Shown piece by piece: positions 20,622 to 31,908 of a stretch of 64,000 nucleotides of DNA (the stretch's first letter is position 1; every line of letters begins with the position of its first letter). The position numbers were made by a program, and so were the translations under genes. The stretch comes from Farysia itapuensis (Eukaryota; Basidiomycota; Ustilaginomycetes; Ustilaginales; Ustilaginaceae): contig JALBYC010000001.1 of the NCBI GenBank assembly GCA_023212645.1, positions 248,001 to 312,000 on the forward strand. Reading direction: 5' to 3'. The notes below the pieces were generated by a model, which saw only the letters and a list, made by a program, of their open reading frames with translations, was not told where the DNA came from and did not search any database.

Positions 20622-21674
20622 CTAAGAGCTCGACATCTGGAGCTTGCCACCAGACAGGCCGCCAGAGCCAGACGATCGTCGAGATCCAGGTCGGGTTCCG
20701 CCGGGCGAGGCGGGTTGAGAGGTACCGGGGGGGCCGAGCTTGCCGACCTTGAGACCCTCGTCGAGCGAGTTGAGCAACTCCATGTCGTCCGTGTCCAGCT
20801 CAAAGTCAAAGATTTGCGAGTTGGACTCGATGCGGTGCTTGGTCAAACTCTTGGGGAGGATAATGTTGCCGACCTGCAGACCCCATCGGAGGAGCACCTG
20901 GGCGGGGGTCTTGCCGTGCTTAGTGGCGATCGTCTTGATCTCCTGTCGGTCGAGTGCCTGACCCTGAGCCATGGGCGAGTAGGCCTGGATGTGGATGCCG
21001 CGCTGAATGCACACCTCGCGCAGCTCCTCGTGAGCAAAGAAGGGGTGCGACTCGATCTGGTTAACGGCCGGCTTGATGCGGCAGTTTGCGAGAAGGTGGT
21101 CAAGCTCCTCGACGTCAAAGTTGGAGACACCGATGGTCTTGATCTTGCCGTTGTCAACGCCCTCCTCGAGCGCCTTCCAGGCCTCGAGACGCTGCTCAGC
21201 GCCCATGGTACCGGGCGAGTGCATAAGGTACATGTCCATGTAGTCCAGGCCGAGCTTCTTGAGAGACTCGTCAATGGCGGCAGTGGCCTTGTCGTGGTCA
21301 GCATCCCAGAGTTTCGAGGTGATGAAAATTTCGGAGCGGGGCACGTTGTTGGCCTTGGTCCATTCGGCAACAGCTCGTCCAACGGATTCCTCGTTCATGT
21401 AGCGGGCAGCTGGCCAGATTAATGTAAACAAGATTAGTATCGCACACTGATGAAGGTCTTCCGGAAATCACCTAGGAAAAGGAGCAAACATACCAGAGTC
21501 AATGTGTCGGTAGCCAGCGTCAAAGGCCCACTTGCAGGCGTTTTCCGTGGATCCATCGTTGGGTGCCTTGTAGACACCGAGGGCGATCTGGGGGATTTCT
21601 TGGCCGTTGTTCAGCTTGACTCGCTGGGTAGACACGTTTCCGGTCTGCACACCACCAGCGTTCATCTTGGACAT
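20622..21674 (-). CDS. Aldo/keto reductase
   Basis: This NADPH-dependent carbonyl reductase has two exons: 21674-21494 and 21409-20622, with an 84-nt intron (21410-21493, GTATGT...CCAG) that interrupts the codon of the first Ala in DSAARY. The 322-residue product shows the full catalytic set: Asp in GYRHIDS, Tyr in AARYMNEE, Lys in FITSKLW and His in YLMHSP. Downstream GVSNFDVEELDHLL, AVNQIESHPFF and GNIILPKSLTKHRIESN (cofactor 2'-phosphate binding) complete the barrel. An unusual tail of about 38 residues rich in Gly, Ser, Pro and Arg follows the last helix. Substrate is not deducible. A second in-frame Met lies three codons after the chosen start. Confidence 0.95.
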
Positions 21675-22349
21675 GTTGAGGGAAATGTGGTTGTGTGGGT
21701 GGGGGTTTGGTTTATGTAAAGGTGAGAGAAGAAAGAGCGTGTGGTGGTGCGACCAAGCTTTAAGTAGCCAAGTTGCAGATCGATGGGAGAAACACGCTGG
21801 CGGTAGGGATGTTAACCCAACTTGGTAATGACGATATACTTTTGTAATGCCACTGGTCGCCAATAGCGGCTCGTGCGTCAGTGCGTTTCTTCTCAAAAAA
21901 CCAGATTTTCAGTGTGACGATGGCCCACAGGGCGCAGTTTGAAATTTTCCCTGTTATTTGGATTTTTCACCTGGCGCTCACCCGCTAGATTTCGGAAGTG
22001 CAAGCTGGGGAGGGAAAGCCAAGAATCGGATCATGATTTTTAGGGGGGCCTAAGCCAGTGAATCTCGCTCTGCTCGCGTGCAGCACCAAAGACGATCCCG
22101 ACACCGAGGCGGGCGGCAAGAAGAAAGTGCACAATGATGACAAAGTGCTTATGCCCCCTCGTTCCTTGTTCGGTCTGCCAAACAAAACCCGAATCTCCGC
22201 TCACGCGCTTCACCCATCCATTTCGCCGGTACATTATCACTCCATCGATAGCGTGACGTCACATGAAATCCAAACTTCTTCCGACATGCTCTCGGCCGTC
22301 TCGTTAGGAAAGGTTGATAGGTTGATATTACAGATGGTTTTACAGCATG
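21675..22349. other. Promoter region of reductase gene and 3' flank of winged-helix gene
   Basis: This 675 bp spacer sits between two leftward genes. It should hold the reductase promoter. No gene-like frame stands out; short open frames here lack family features. Confidence 0.5.
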
Positions 22350-25300
22350 CTAGGAAGCCGCTTCGTCCTCGTCGCTGTCGTCCTCATCATCGTCGTCGTC
22401 GTCGTCGTCGTCGTCACTGGCGTTAGCAGCGAGACTAGCGACTAGCGCTTCTAGTTGTGACTGCAGATTGGCTTCGTCTGTCGTGTCTGTGTTGGCAACA
22501 TTGTCTGTGTGCGCAGCGTTTTCGTCGACACTCTCAGCTGGCTTCGGGTTAGCTTCGTCTTGAGTTTGTGCAGCTGTCTCCTCTGAGTCGGCATTCTGCT
22601 CGGCAACTTCGCCTTCGTGCGACTGCAGTGAAGCTGTGAGTTGACGCAGAACGGAAGACAGATCCATTTGTTCGTTGTCGCCGCCCGCGCCATCATCGGC
22701 AGCTTCAGCATGGCTATCGGTGGGTTGCTCTGCGGCGCTGGGCTTGGACGTGTCAGTCGCTTGTGTAGCTGCTGAGGATACTGTGGCAGGTGCATCTGGG
22801 ACGGGATCCGCCTCAGCGGCGGCAATGGCGCGCTCATCTGCTTCCTCATCCGACTCGTCATTGTCTTCCCCGTCCTGCTCGCCCGACCCAAAGGCACTCG
22901 TCAAGGCGCGAATGGCGTCCTGATAGTCGGTCAAGTCGATGCCTTCGCCAGTCTCGGCTGTTGCCGGTGCAGTTGTCGAGTCTGCAGCCTTGCTGGTCGA
23001 CTCAGCAGCCGCTGTCGCAGATGGTGGCTGGGTTGTTGTTGAAGTCGAGGTGGCTTCGATCTGCTGCAAGGCAGCTGCAAGTGTCTCAGACACGGCCGAG
23101 TCCAGATCTTGCTGTGGTTGCTGTCCAGACACGGCAGACAGAGCTGACACGAGCATGTCCGTCGACGAGGCACCTCCTGGCGCCGCCCTCTGCGCATTGG
23201 CCTGTGCAGCTGAAGCAGCGGCGTTGCTGCTGAGCTGACCGAGAAGTGAGTTAGCCAGGGCGGGATCAATGGGAGAGCTCAGATCGTTGAGCATGCGTGC
23301 TAGTTGCTGCATCATTGTTGGCTCTCCAGCAGCGGCAAGTGGCAAGGACGTCGGTCCACGAGCCACTGGCGCAGGCTGTCGTGGTGCAACGGGCCTGTGG
23401 GATGCAGCGGTAGATGTCTGTGCGCGCGACTCGTTGGAAGCGGCAGTGACTGCAGAGGCCGCTGCAGCGTACCCTGTCTCGGCCAGAAGATTTGCCAGAA
23501 CCTGATCGCCAGTAGCGTTGCTCGGACTGGCTCGAATGAGTTGGTAGAGTTTTTTGATGGAGTCGGCATCGAGCTCTTGACCCGTGTGCTTCTTGTATTC
23601 GAGAATGACGGATGCAGCTGAACCACTCTGGAAGATGCTGCTTGCAGGGTTGGGCAACGGATCGGCGCCGGGCTGGCCGTACGGTCTCGGACCGGGTCGC
23701 ATACCTTTGGCCGGCATCATGGGGCGGAATTCGCCAACATTGCGGTAGGCCTGGCTGTCCTTTTGGGGTGAAACAGCAAGTACACCGTCACTCGGACCTG
23801 GCGTGACCATTGGGTGGTCTTTGCCCACTTGAGGCCGTCTTGTCGGCTTTCGACCCTCGCGTGCACCCGTCCAGGCCGGATTGATCTTATAGACAGTGCC
23901 TTGTTTGAGCAGCCGGCCACGCTTGAACGCTTTCTGGAGCGCCTGACTGGCAGACGGACGGAAGTTCTTCATGAGGGGATACGTCTGCGACATCCACTCG
24001 AACAGCATACGGGGCGGCGACTCGCCCTTTTCGCGTAATCCTTCGACAAGCATGTCCTCGTACGACGGTAACGTGCTCGTGCCAAGCGGTCCCTGCACAA
24101 TCACTGGCTCTGGCTCAGGCGACGAAGACGGCTGTCGGTCATAAGTCGAAGCGAAGCGGTCGTAAGACGAAGAAAAGGTCGGGTAAGAAGGTGTGAACAG
24201 CGGGTTGGCACTTGCGCCGGTCAGGATAGCGACGGGATCTTGCGCTACTGCACTGTTGGGCGCAGCATTGTTGGGTGCTGCGGTCTCTCCTGCCTTCCTG
24301 GCTTCTTCGAGTTGCTTGAGCATGGTCGCAAAAGCTGTGTTTGACCGATCAGCGTCCACTGTTCCGCCTGCTTTCGGTGCAGATAGACTGGATAGCATGG
24401 CAGCAATGTTGCCAACCTGGGTATTGTCGCCTGCACCTGCAGCAGGCGCGAGTGGGAGACCTTGAGGCCCAAGCATGGGAGTCTGAGCCGAAGTTGACGA
24501 GCCGAGAATGGCAGCAATCTTGGCTGAAATGTCTTTGCCTGGTCCGTCACTTCTTGGGCCTTGAGCAAGTGAAGCCGTCGGCGCGCCTGCTCCACCATTT
24601 GCAGAAGTATTGGCACTTGGCGATGGAGCCGTTCGATTGGAGAGATTGCCGCCAAAGTGGGCAGTTATGGCAGCAGCCAGGGCCGCATTGGAAGGCATCG
24701 GCCCGTCGCCAACAATGCTCTTGAGCATAGCTGGCGAGATGAGTGACGCAGCTGATGCCGGCGTTGCCGTGCTGGCAGACTTGGTGGGGGATGTAGGTCG
24801 TGGTGGTAACGCTGTACCTGTTGGACCCTTGGCTGGTTGAGCCTGCTGGCCTACCAAAGCATTGATGGAGCTGATAAGACTGTTGAGTGATTGAGATTTA
24901 GACGTAGTAGCAGACGCCTTGGAAGGCGAAGTGCCGCCCGCGGCTGCTGTGCCGAGGGGCCGTCTGGGTATCGAGTTCGGTCTGCCCGTTGCTTTTCCTG
25001 CCAATGGCGAGCTGGCATTTCGAGCGGCGCCGCTCGCTCCAAGTTTTGAGTTGAGCAGCGAGTAGACGTCTGCTAGGCTGAGGTTGGCAGCAGAGATGGG
25101 TGCCTTTTGAGCCAGAAGCTGCTGTTTTGCCGTCTCTGCTCGTTGACGCGCTTTGAGCTTGTCGATCTGCACGTTGATCTGCGCGGGGTATATACGGGCT
25201 TGACGGTACAGGGTGGACGACCCGATTGGGGCGGCCAAGAGTTCGAGTAGCTGCGTTTCCAGCTGCTTGACCATGTCAATCAGCTCTGGCTTGTCAAGGA

Positions 25301-25991
25301 GAGACAGGTATTCCGTCTTGACCTCGGCAGGCATCTCTGTTCCAGAGACTGATGGCTGTAGGTCTGGCGGACTGACTTGATTCGACAGGCTACTGCCGGG
25401 TTTTGGGATGCCGGTAATCGTGACGTTGCTTCCAGAAGTTGTGTCGTTTGCGCCACTCGGGTCCAGAGATTCTGCCCTGGCCTTCTTGTTGGCGCTGTCA
25501 ACGGCATTCTGACCGTCTACGGCCGTCTGCCAGGTACGTTTCACCGGCGTGCCGGCGTTCGACAAGAGCGGTTTCGCGGGCGAAGCATACTTCTGACGCG
25601 TCTCTTGCGTAGGGTACGCAGTGGCAAATGATTCTGATGCATCATTCTGCGCAAGACGCGGTGCCTTGTATGGTGTTGGCAGACGGACGTGTTTGGCGGG
25701 GGACGCTGAACGTTCGGCCTGTATTGGCGTGGAAGGCAAGATACGGGCCAAAGATGGCGGTGGTGGTAGATCTGTACGCGCCGACGAGCTGGAAGCTGAT
25801 GCAGGGGGTGGTGAAGAGGCTGCCAGGTCGATGGGACTAGTCAAACTGCCGGCATCGCCAAGGGTGGATGGATTAGGAAGACGCGACGAGGACGCGCTGT
25901 CGAGTGGTGCTACATCGGCAGAATGTGTAGGCGTGGAAGAGATAGAGGTGGAAGGAGCGGGGGAGAGGGAAGGAGCCGTGGCAGCCGGCAT
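22350..25991 (-). CDS. Large Ala/Ser/Pro-rich protein with linker-histone-like winged helix
   Basis: This intronless frame codes 1213 residues from ATG 25991. Most of it is low in complexity (Ala, Ser, Thr, Pro, Gln). The clearest folded part lies at about residues 640-710: LPSYEDMLVEGLREKGE, then PPRMLFEWMSQTYP, then ALQKAFKRGRLLKQG and TVYKINPAW. This pattern of three helices, a wing and a final hydrophobic strand resembles the globular H15 domain of histone H1/H5. A short helix (KPELIDMVKQLETQLLELL) lies near residues 235-255. The C-terminus is strongly acidic and ends in an Asp run of ten with Glu and Ser. A nuclear, DNA- or nucleosome-related role is inferred; I do not recognise an orthologue. 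It shares a 436 bp divergent promoter with malate dehydrogenase. Confidence 0.75.
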   Translation of the reverse strand: MPAATAPSLSPAPSTSISSTPTHSADVAPLDSASSSRLPNPSTLGDAGSLTSPIDLAASSPPPASASSSSARTDLPPPPSLARILPSTPIQAERSASPAKHVRLPTPYKAPRLAQNDASESFATAYPTQETRQKYASPAKPLLSNAGTPVKRTWQTAVDGQNAVDSANKKARAESLDPSGANDTTSGSNVTITGIPKPGSSLSNQVSPPDLQPSVSGTEMPAEVKTEYLSLLDKPELIDMVKQLETQLLELLAAPIGSSTLYRQARIYPAQINVQIDKLKARQRAETAKQQLLAQKAPISAANLSLADVYSLLNSKLGASGAARNASSPLAGKATGRPNSIPRRPLGTAAAGGTSPSKASATTSKSQSLNSLISSINALVGQQAQPAKGPTGTALPPRPTSPTKSASTATPASAASLISPAMLKSIVGDGPMPSNAALAAAITAHFGGNLSNRTAPSPSANTSANGGAGAPTASLAQGPRSDGPGKDISAKIAAILGSSTSAQTPMLGPQGLPLAPAAGAGDNTQVGNIAAMLSSLSAPKAGGTVDADRSNTAFATMLKQLEEARKAGETAAPNNAAPNSAVAQDPVAILTGASANPLFTPSYPTFSSSYDRFASTYDRQPSSSPEPEPVIVQGPLGTSTLPSYEDMLVEGLREKGESPPRMLFEWMSQTYPLMKNFRPSASQALQKAFKRGRLLKQGTVYKINPAWTGAREGRKPTRRPQVGKDHPMVTPGPSDGVLAVSPQKDSQAYRNVGEFRPMMPAKGMRPGPRPYGQPGADPLPNPASSIFQSGSAASVILEYKKHTGQELDADSIKKLYQLIRASPSNATGDQVLANLLAETGYAAAASAVTAASNESRAQTSTAASHRPVAPRQPAPVARGPTSLPLAAAGEPTMMQQLARMLNDLSSPIDPALANSLLGQLSSNAAASAAQANAQRAAPGGASSTDMLVSALSAVSGQQPQQDLDSAVSETLAAALQQIEATSTSTTTQPPSATAAAESTSKAADSTTAPATAETGEGIDLTDYQDAIRALTSAFGSGEQDGEDNDESDEEADERAIAAAEADPVPDAPATVSSAATQATDTSKPSAAEQPTDSHAEAADDGAGGDNEQMDLSSVLRQLTASLQSHEGEVAEQNADSEETAAQTQDEANPKPAESVDENAAHTDNVANTDTTDEANLQSQLEALVASLAANASDDDDDDDDDDEDDSDEDEAAS
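22389..22415 (-). repeat. GTC trinucleotide tract coding poly-Asp
   Basis: A run of TCG/GTC units on the + strand encodes the Asp tract near the acidic C-terminus of the winged-helix protein. Confidence 0.8.
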
Positions 25992-26427
25992 GTCGAGCGC
26001 CCCTGATGAACTCTCTGTGTGTTCAAAAAGTCACCTGGATGGACGTCGTGGTGCTGTACAGTTTTGTCTTGAGTGTGAGTTCGATGATGGTTTGACCCTG
26101 AAATGTGAGATTGCCAGTTTGCGTCCCTGCGATTCAATCGGGCCACCCGATGAGCCACGCATCTCCATCTCGGAAAGAGCCGTAATCGTTGCGTATTCCG
26201 GTGTTTCCGAAGGAGGGATCTGACACCGGCAGACTCGCACTTTCACGCAAATCCGCAATCACAGAATATGGCGCGGACCAAGACGGCCTTGGGCGATGCT
26301 GGCTGATGCGTTTGCAGTTCGCGGATCTCTCCCTTTGGCAAAGGTAACATTGTTCCCATCTCCTTTCCTTCCACATCTTGCCATCTCTCTCCAACAAGTC
26401 TCACCTCCATCACACATCTCATACAAC
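25992..26427. promoter_or_regulatory. Divergent promoter, winged-helix gene / malate dehydrogenase
   Basis: These 436 bp separate two divergent start codons and should contain both promoters. A pyrimidine-rich stretch with CATCACACATCTCATACAAC precedes the malate dehydrogenase start. I see no clear TATA box. Confidence 0.5.
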
Positions 26428-27910
26428 ATGGTCAAAGCTACTGTCATGTAAGTGGCGACACAAAGCGCGCAGTACAGAAACGCACTGCTGACCATTCATG
26501 TCTACCTTGCTAATGTCTACAGTGGTGCTGCCGGTGGTATCGGTAAGTAGTTCTTGTAGGAGCTCGCCCTGCGGCTTTGGGCTGACCACCACTTCTCATG
26601 CACAGGTCAGCCTCTGTCGCTCCTGCTCAAACAATCCACCCTGGTGACCGACCTCGCTCTCTATGATGTGTAAGTTGCAATTCTGCGCCGCTCTCTTTTG
26701 ATGACCGCTCATACCAATCTTGCTCTCAACAGCGTCAACGCACCTGGTGTTGCTGCCGATCTGTCGCACATCAACACTCCCTCGGTGGTGACCGGCTACC
26801 TGCCCAAGGACAATGGTCTTGCTGGCGCACTCAAGAATGCCGACATTGTCGTCATCCCAGCTGGTGTGCCGCGAAAGCCCGGCATGACCCGAGACGACCT
26901 ATTCAACGTAAGTACCATTGCCATCACCAGAGCTGCCGTCGTCCCAGATTTTGCGGCGATGGACCGGTATCTCGTTGCGTCCATTGCAGAATGGCCCGAG
27001 CGTGTCCTTCTTCCCCCAACATCGCATTGTTAGAATCAAAGCGAGGAAATCCAACGCTCCGGAAATCTCTCTGGCGGTGCTCGACCGCAGAAAGGGTACA
27101 CCTGACTGACCCCGCCTTGCTTCTGCTGACAGATCAACGCCGGTATTGTGCGGGACATTGCTCTCGGCATTGCCGAGCACTCGCCCAAAGCCTTTGTCCT
27201 GGTCATCTCCAACCCGGTCAACTCGACTGTCCCCATTGTGGCTGAAGTGCTCAAGAAGAAGGGCGTCTACGACCCCAAGAAGTAAGTATACGATCTCGTA
27301 ACGTACACAAAAGGCGCACAAATTGACTGTTTGACCCCACAGGCTCTTTGGCGTAACGACTCTTGATGTTGTGCGAGCGTCGACTTTCATTGCCGAGGCA
27401 GCTGGCAAGCCTACCGAGTCGTTGAGCTACCGAATCCCCGTCATTGGTGGTCACTCTGGTGTCACGATCGTGCCCTTGATCAGCCAGAGCCAGCCGCCTA
27501 TCTCGGTCGGCCAGGACAAGATTGAGGAGCTGACCAACCGCATTCAGTTTGGCGGTGACGAGGTGGTCAAGGCCAAGGACGGAGCTGGATCTGCCACGCT
27601 CTCGATGGCCTACGCCGGTGCTCGCTTCGCCATTGCCGTCCTCGAGGCTGCTTCCGGTAAGAGCCTGGCTCACCCTGAAATGGGCTATGTCGACTTGACC
27701 GCCGACCAGGCCGGTGCCAAGGAAATCACCTCCATCATTGGCAACGACACCTCCTTCTTCTCGGTCCCCTTGCAACTCGGACCCTCTGGTGTTGAAAAGA
27801 TCCTCCCCCTCGGCAAGTTCAACGACTACGAGTCCGGTCTCATCAAGAAGGCCGTCGCCGACCTCAACGGAAACATCACCAAGGGTGTGCAGTTCACCGC
27901 CAACCTCTAA
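26428..27910 (+). CDS. Malate dehydrogenase, cytosolic type
   Basis: This enzyme interconverts malate and oxaloacetate with NAD. Six coding exons join to 331 residues: 26428-26447, 26523-26542, 26606-26669, 26733-26907, 27133-27281 and 27343-27910. The five introns are GT...AG with GTAAGT donors; the fourth is 225 nt and the others 61 to 75 nt. The first two coding exons are only 20 nt each. Motifs are the NAD-binding [14 protein letters not shown], the substrate loop [26 protein letters not shown] and the catalytic His in [13 protein letters not shown]. There is no mitochondrial presequence, since the Rossmann strand begins at residue 3, and the C-terminus (TANL) is not a peroxisomal signal. 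A cytosolic location is inferred. The 3' end faces the complex I gene 113 nt away. Confidence 0.97.
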
Positions 27911-28023
27911 AGCGCCGCGACCGCACTAGCACTAGTGGTTCACATGCATCCTTGTCAATAGCATTCATGTAACAAAAAGGTGTTATTTACTGTGATCAGA
28001 GCATAAGTGTTTTGGGGAATGCA

Positions 28024-29442
28024 TTAACGATCGACTTCACCAAAGACGAGATCGAGTGTGCCGATGATGGCGACCATGTCTGGGATAAAGTGGTGACGAG
28101 CCATGAAATCGGCGCCGGCGAGATGTGCGAAACCGGGAGCGCGGATCTTGCAACGGTAGGGACGGTTGGTGCCGTCTGAGACGAGGTAGACGCCCATCTC
28201 GCCCTTGGGAGCCTCGATGGCCGAGTATGTCTCGCCTGGTGGCACCGCATATCCTTCCGAGAAGAGCTTAAAGTGGTGAATGAGAGACTCCATCGACTCC
28301 TTCATTGACGCACGCGGTGGGGGGACGAGCTTGTGGTCGTCCACCTTGATCTGACCGGCAGGCATCTTGTTGAGACACTGTTCGATAATGCGCAGCGACT
28401 GACGAAACTCTTCCACTCGACACAGGTATCGATCGTAGCAATCACCATTCTTGCCGACCGGCACATCAAACTCGACCTGGTCGTAGGCATCGTATGGGGC
28501 GACCTTGCGAATGTCCCACGGAACACCTGAACCTCGAAGCATGACACCCGAGAATCCGTAGTTGAGTGCCTCTTCTGCCGTCACCTTGCCAATACCAATG
28601 GTTCGCGCCTTCCAGATACGGTTGCCGGTAACAACTTCTTCGATCTCGTCAACACGCGAGCTGAATTGAGTAGCCCACTTGTGGATATCGTCGAGCAGAC
28701 CAGGGGGCAAATCGAATGCCACACCGCCGGGGCGGACGTAGGCAGCGTGCAAGCGTGCACCCGAGACACGCTCGTAAAACTCCATCAACTTCTCTCGCTC
28801 CTCGAACGCCCAGAGGAAAGGAGTCAAACCACCTACATCCATGACGTGCGATAGGACGGCCATGCAGTGGTTGAGGATTCGCGTGATTTCACCAAACAGC
28901 GTTCGGATCCACTTGGCTCGTTCGGGCACTTCGATGTTGAGCAGCTTCTCCACTGCGCGGGTGTAGCAAAGCTCGTTGGTCATCATGGAGACGTAGTCCA
29001 GTCGGTCAAAGTACGGGAGGGCTTGTGTATAAGTCTTGTACTCGATCAGCTTCTCGGTACCACGGTGCAGTAGACCAACGTGCGGATCGGTTCGCAGGAT
29101 CTCTTCGCCATTGAGCTCGAGAATGAGTCGCAGTACCCCGTGTGCGGCCGGGTGTTGTGGACCAAAGTTGACGGTAAAGTGGCGAAGTGCGCGGTCTTTG
29201 CGCGTTCCACCCTCTCTGAGAATGTCTTGGGCAGATTTGTCGTGCAGCTCTTCGACCAAAAAGGCCTTGTTAGCTGGCGATACCTGTGGTTGTGCTGCCT
29301 CACTGGCCAAAGAGCGCAGGGCAGTGGTGCTGAAAAGTCGTGCGGCGGCCGAAGTGGACGCAGTGGTAGCGCGAGAGGAAGTCAGAGCAGACCGGTAGAA
29401 CTGCGAAGCCGGTCTGGCTGCTCGTAGGAGTGAAGGTGCCAT
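28024..29442 (-). CDS. NADH:ubiquinone oxidoreductase 49 kDa subunit
   Basis: This nuclear gene codes the complex I peripheral-arm subunit known as NDUFS2 in mammals and Nuo49 in fungi, which forms part of the quinone-binding cavity. The 472-residue product starts with a Ser/Ala/Arg-rich matrix-targeting peptide of about 45 to 60 residues. The mature part shows [67 protein letters not shown] and the C-terminal FGEVDR. It is a single exon, ATG 29442 to TAA 28024. Length and motifs are normal for the family. A 2.4 kb gene-free region lies upstream. Confidence 0.97.
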   Translation of the reverse strand: MAPSLLRAARPASQFYRSALTSSRATTASTSAAARLFSTTALRSLASEAAQPQVSPANKAFLVEELHDKSAQDILREGGTRKDRALRHFTVNFGPQHPAAHGVLRLILELNGEEILRTDPHVGLLHRGTEKLIEYKTYTQALPYFDRLDYVSMMTNELCYTRAVEKLLNIEVPERAKWIRTLFGEITRILNHCMAVLSHVMDVGGLTPFLWAFEEREKLMEFYERVSGARLHAAYVRPGGVAFDLPPGLLDDIHKWATQFSSRVDEIEEVVTGNRIWKARTIGIGKVTAEEALNYGFSGVMLRGSGVPWDIRKVAPYDAYDQVEFDVPVGKNGDCYDRYLCRVEEFRQSLRIIEQCLNKMPAGQIKVDDHKLVPPPRASMKESMESLIHHFKLFSEGYAVPPGETYSAIEAPKGEMGVYLVSDGTNRPYRCKIRAPGFAHLAGADFMARHHFIPDMVAIIGTLDLVFGEVDR

Positions 29443-31908
29443 CGTTGCAGTTCCAGCGCCTAAGACGTGTGATGTTCCACACAGACAACAGAGATGGTTA
29501 GCTTGGTCGTCGTTAGTCGATGGTCAAAATCGTCCTGAGAATCACAAAGTGCGACGGAATTTGTAATCAGCCATTCACAGATTCAAAGCTGGCGCGCTCA
29601 ATCGGTCAATCGGTCAATCCGCTTTTGGCTAAGCAATTCACCACTCGTGCGAAATACTACGCGGTGAGACCCAGCTGCCTGTCAGGGTGTGCGCACTGCG
29701 CAGTGCGTAGTGATACCTGTGCGTTTACTGCAATCCACGACAGCTGATCGCTTGCCTTCAGACACTGACTTGCGTGGATAGGAATATCAGGTCCAATGAG
29801 ACGTCCTGCGAATGCCATATAATCAGTTACTATCTAGAACGCTGCATCAAATGGTCAGGGCTGTCCAGTACACTTTTAGCATGGCGTACCAGCAGAAAAG
29901 CAACGAGCGCATTTCAGCCTGCTTTTGCGCTCGCACAGATCTGTCCAGGGATCTCGCAGATGGCTCTTTCTGGTGAGATCCACTCTTCCCTTTGACTACA
30001 CGAGGGTCATCTGCGTTGTATCAGTCTAGAGTCCATAAGTTTCGACGCGGCCGGGCAAAGCGATTTCATCGCCGGGTCACGTTGGCTTACATCACAAAAG
30101 ATCTGGCACAAGACGTCATGTGAGAAACGCCAAGATCACCCCACCTTCTGACAAAGGATGAGATCTTGTCGATACGAATGTCTGCCTCCTATTGACCCGA
30201 GGGCCGAACGGGTCAGGTGGCATACTGCGTCTCTGCACTCTATCGGATTTCGGCTCCCCCCCTCGCAAAGGTGATTCTCGTTTGTGAAGCGCGGTCGGGA
30301 GCTTGTTAGGCGAGCTGGCCAAGAGATTATGCCCAGGAGGTCATGGAAAACGGGGGTCCGAAGCGGATCTCCAAAACTTAATCAGTGAGAGAGCGTGGGA
30401 AGCAACACAGGGGCTTGCCAAGGGGTGATCTACAGACATCTACGACTCACGCTGATGACGATCGATGTTCATTACCGAGGGCCACTGACGGCGGTAGATT
30501 TCCGGAGCTGAGCAGCCAGGAAAAATCGTGTATTCCGCAGGCACATCTTTGTCGAACAGGAACCATTTCATGCCGAGCTCCATTGTAGACGCTAACAGGC
30601 AAGGAGGGCTACCGAGGCTGTAAGCGTACGGAGCAGGTCGCTACGTTTTCCCGTCATGGCCGGCGCGATCTGTCCACGTTCTCTCGCTCAGGACTGTCTG
30701 GAATCAAGGGGCCACAGCATAAAGGAATGCATAGTCAGCAAGGCCTCGAATGGATCAGTATCGTCTGGCATTGCGCTGTTCGAGGACGGCGTTGCTTCTT
30801 CCGTTGTAAAAGCGGGTGGCCATGTCAGGGAGCCATTCATTACTGAGTTTCAATTTTTTGCATAATTGCGAGGTGTGAAGCACCAACGCCATTTGAAATG
30901 CTTCAGTGAATTGGTGTCGATATGAATAACTCCAAGCGGCGTAACGCATAAATTCTGCTTCGCTTCCGATTTAGTGCCATCTTCCCATTGACATGATCTC
31001 CATAGTTGACCCGTCCCAAATCCTGACAGCTCTAGTGCCGACAAACAAATGGGTCTCTCCGTGCAAACAGTCTGTCCTCCAGTCAATATGAAGATCGGTG
31101 CGTGATTCATTAATCCCAAGGTGAGTCTAATCAATTTCCTGGGGCATATCTTGCAGATGATGAGCCGTCGGGCGCGTACCTGAATCAAAGTCCCCGCTGT
31201 CAAATCGCCTTTGTGCGCTCACCGGGGTCTAAGGGCAAGTTCACCCGCCTGTACAGCGAGATTCGCCTCATCGATGCGGAAGAACTGAGCATGAGATCCT
31301 TGCGTTGCAGTGGTGTCGTTCTTTGGTGTAGAATGCTTGAGTCTGCTGATGAGTTCTGCGACTCTGATGCATGATGGTATGCTCAATGTCGTTGCTGGGC
31401 AACCTCGTCACAAAGTCAGGCGACACTCGCTTGTATGGGCGTAAAGAGCTTCGGAGTCGTTTCCATCAGCCTAGCCTTGACAATCATTAGCGACATGTGC
31501 TGCTTTCCTCCTTCGGTGGAACTATGGTGGCGCATCAGACAGGCTTCCCGTGTCTCTCAGCCATGGCCATCGGGCTCCAGACTTCATCCGAATATCCATG
31601 ACCTCTTTCCATCCACTCTTCGTTTTGACCAAGCACTGCGCACAGATCAAGTCTTGTGAGCGGCATTCTAGCGTAAATGGCACGTTTTTCTGTGGGGAAG
31701 CTGGGAATACACTGATGAGGAGCCCAAAGCATGAGCCTGCTATATGATCATCGTCTGTCGATAACGCTATGAACGACCGCTCGAACAAGGCGTATATAAG
31801 GTGCCTACTCTAGTGCCCATCTTCCTTGGGGTCTGTTCATCCTACATACCACTTCCTTTCTACACTCAATCGACCTCTCATACACAAATCCAAAGCCTAT
31901 TTAACAGA
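29443..31908. other. Gene-free region, 2.4 kb
   Basis: No frame longer than about 120 codons occurs and none shows domain patterns, consistent composition or splice sites linking neighbours. The right end must hold the promoter of the secreted protein, including a TATA box at 31793-31800; the left end holds the complex I promoter. Visible details are a TCAATCGG motif repeated in tandem near 29597-29622 and a 16-bp palindrome at 29692-29707. It could hold non-coding RNA or decayed DNA, but nothing shows this directly. Confidence 0.5.
31793..31800 (+). promoter_or_regulatory. TATA box of secreted PAN-like gene
   Basis: TATATAAG stands 109 bp before the start codon of the secreted protein. A strong TATA element fits an inducible, highly expressed gene. 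Confidence 0.6.

Noticed and set aside
26428..27910. Mitochondrial malate dehydrogenase
   Set aside because: The Rossmann strand begins at residue 3, leaving no room for a presequence.
30850..31203. 117-codon minus-strand open frame in the gene-free block
   Set aside because: No recognisable family, no supporting context, and a length that chance can give.
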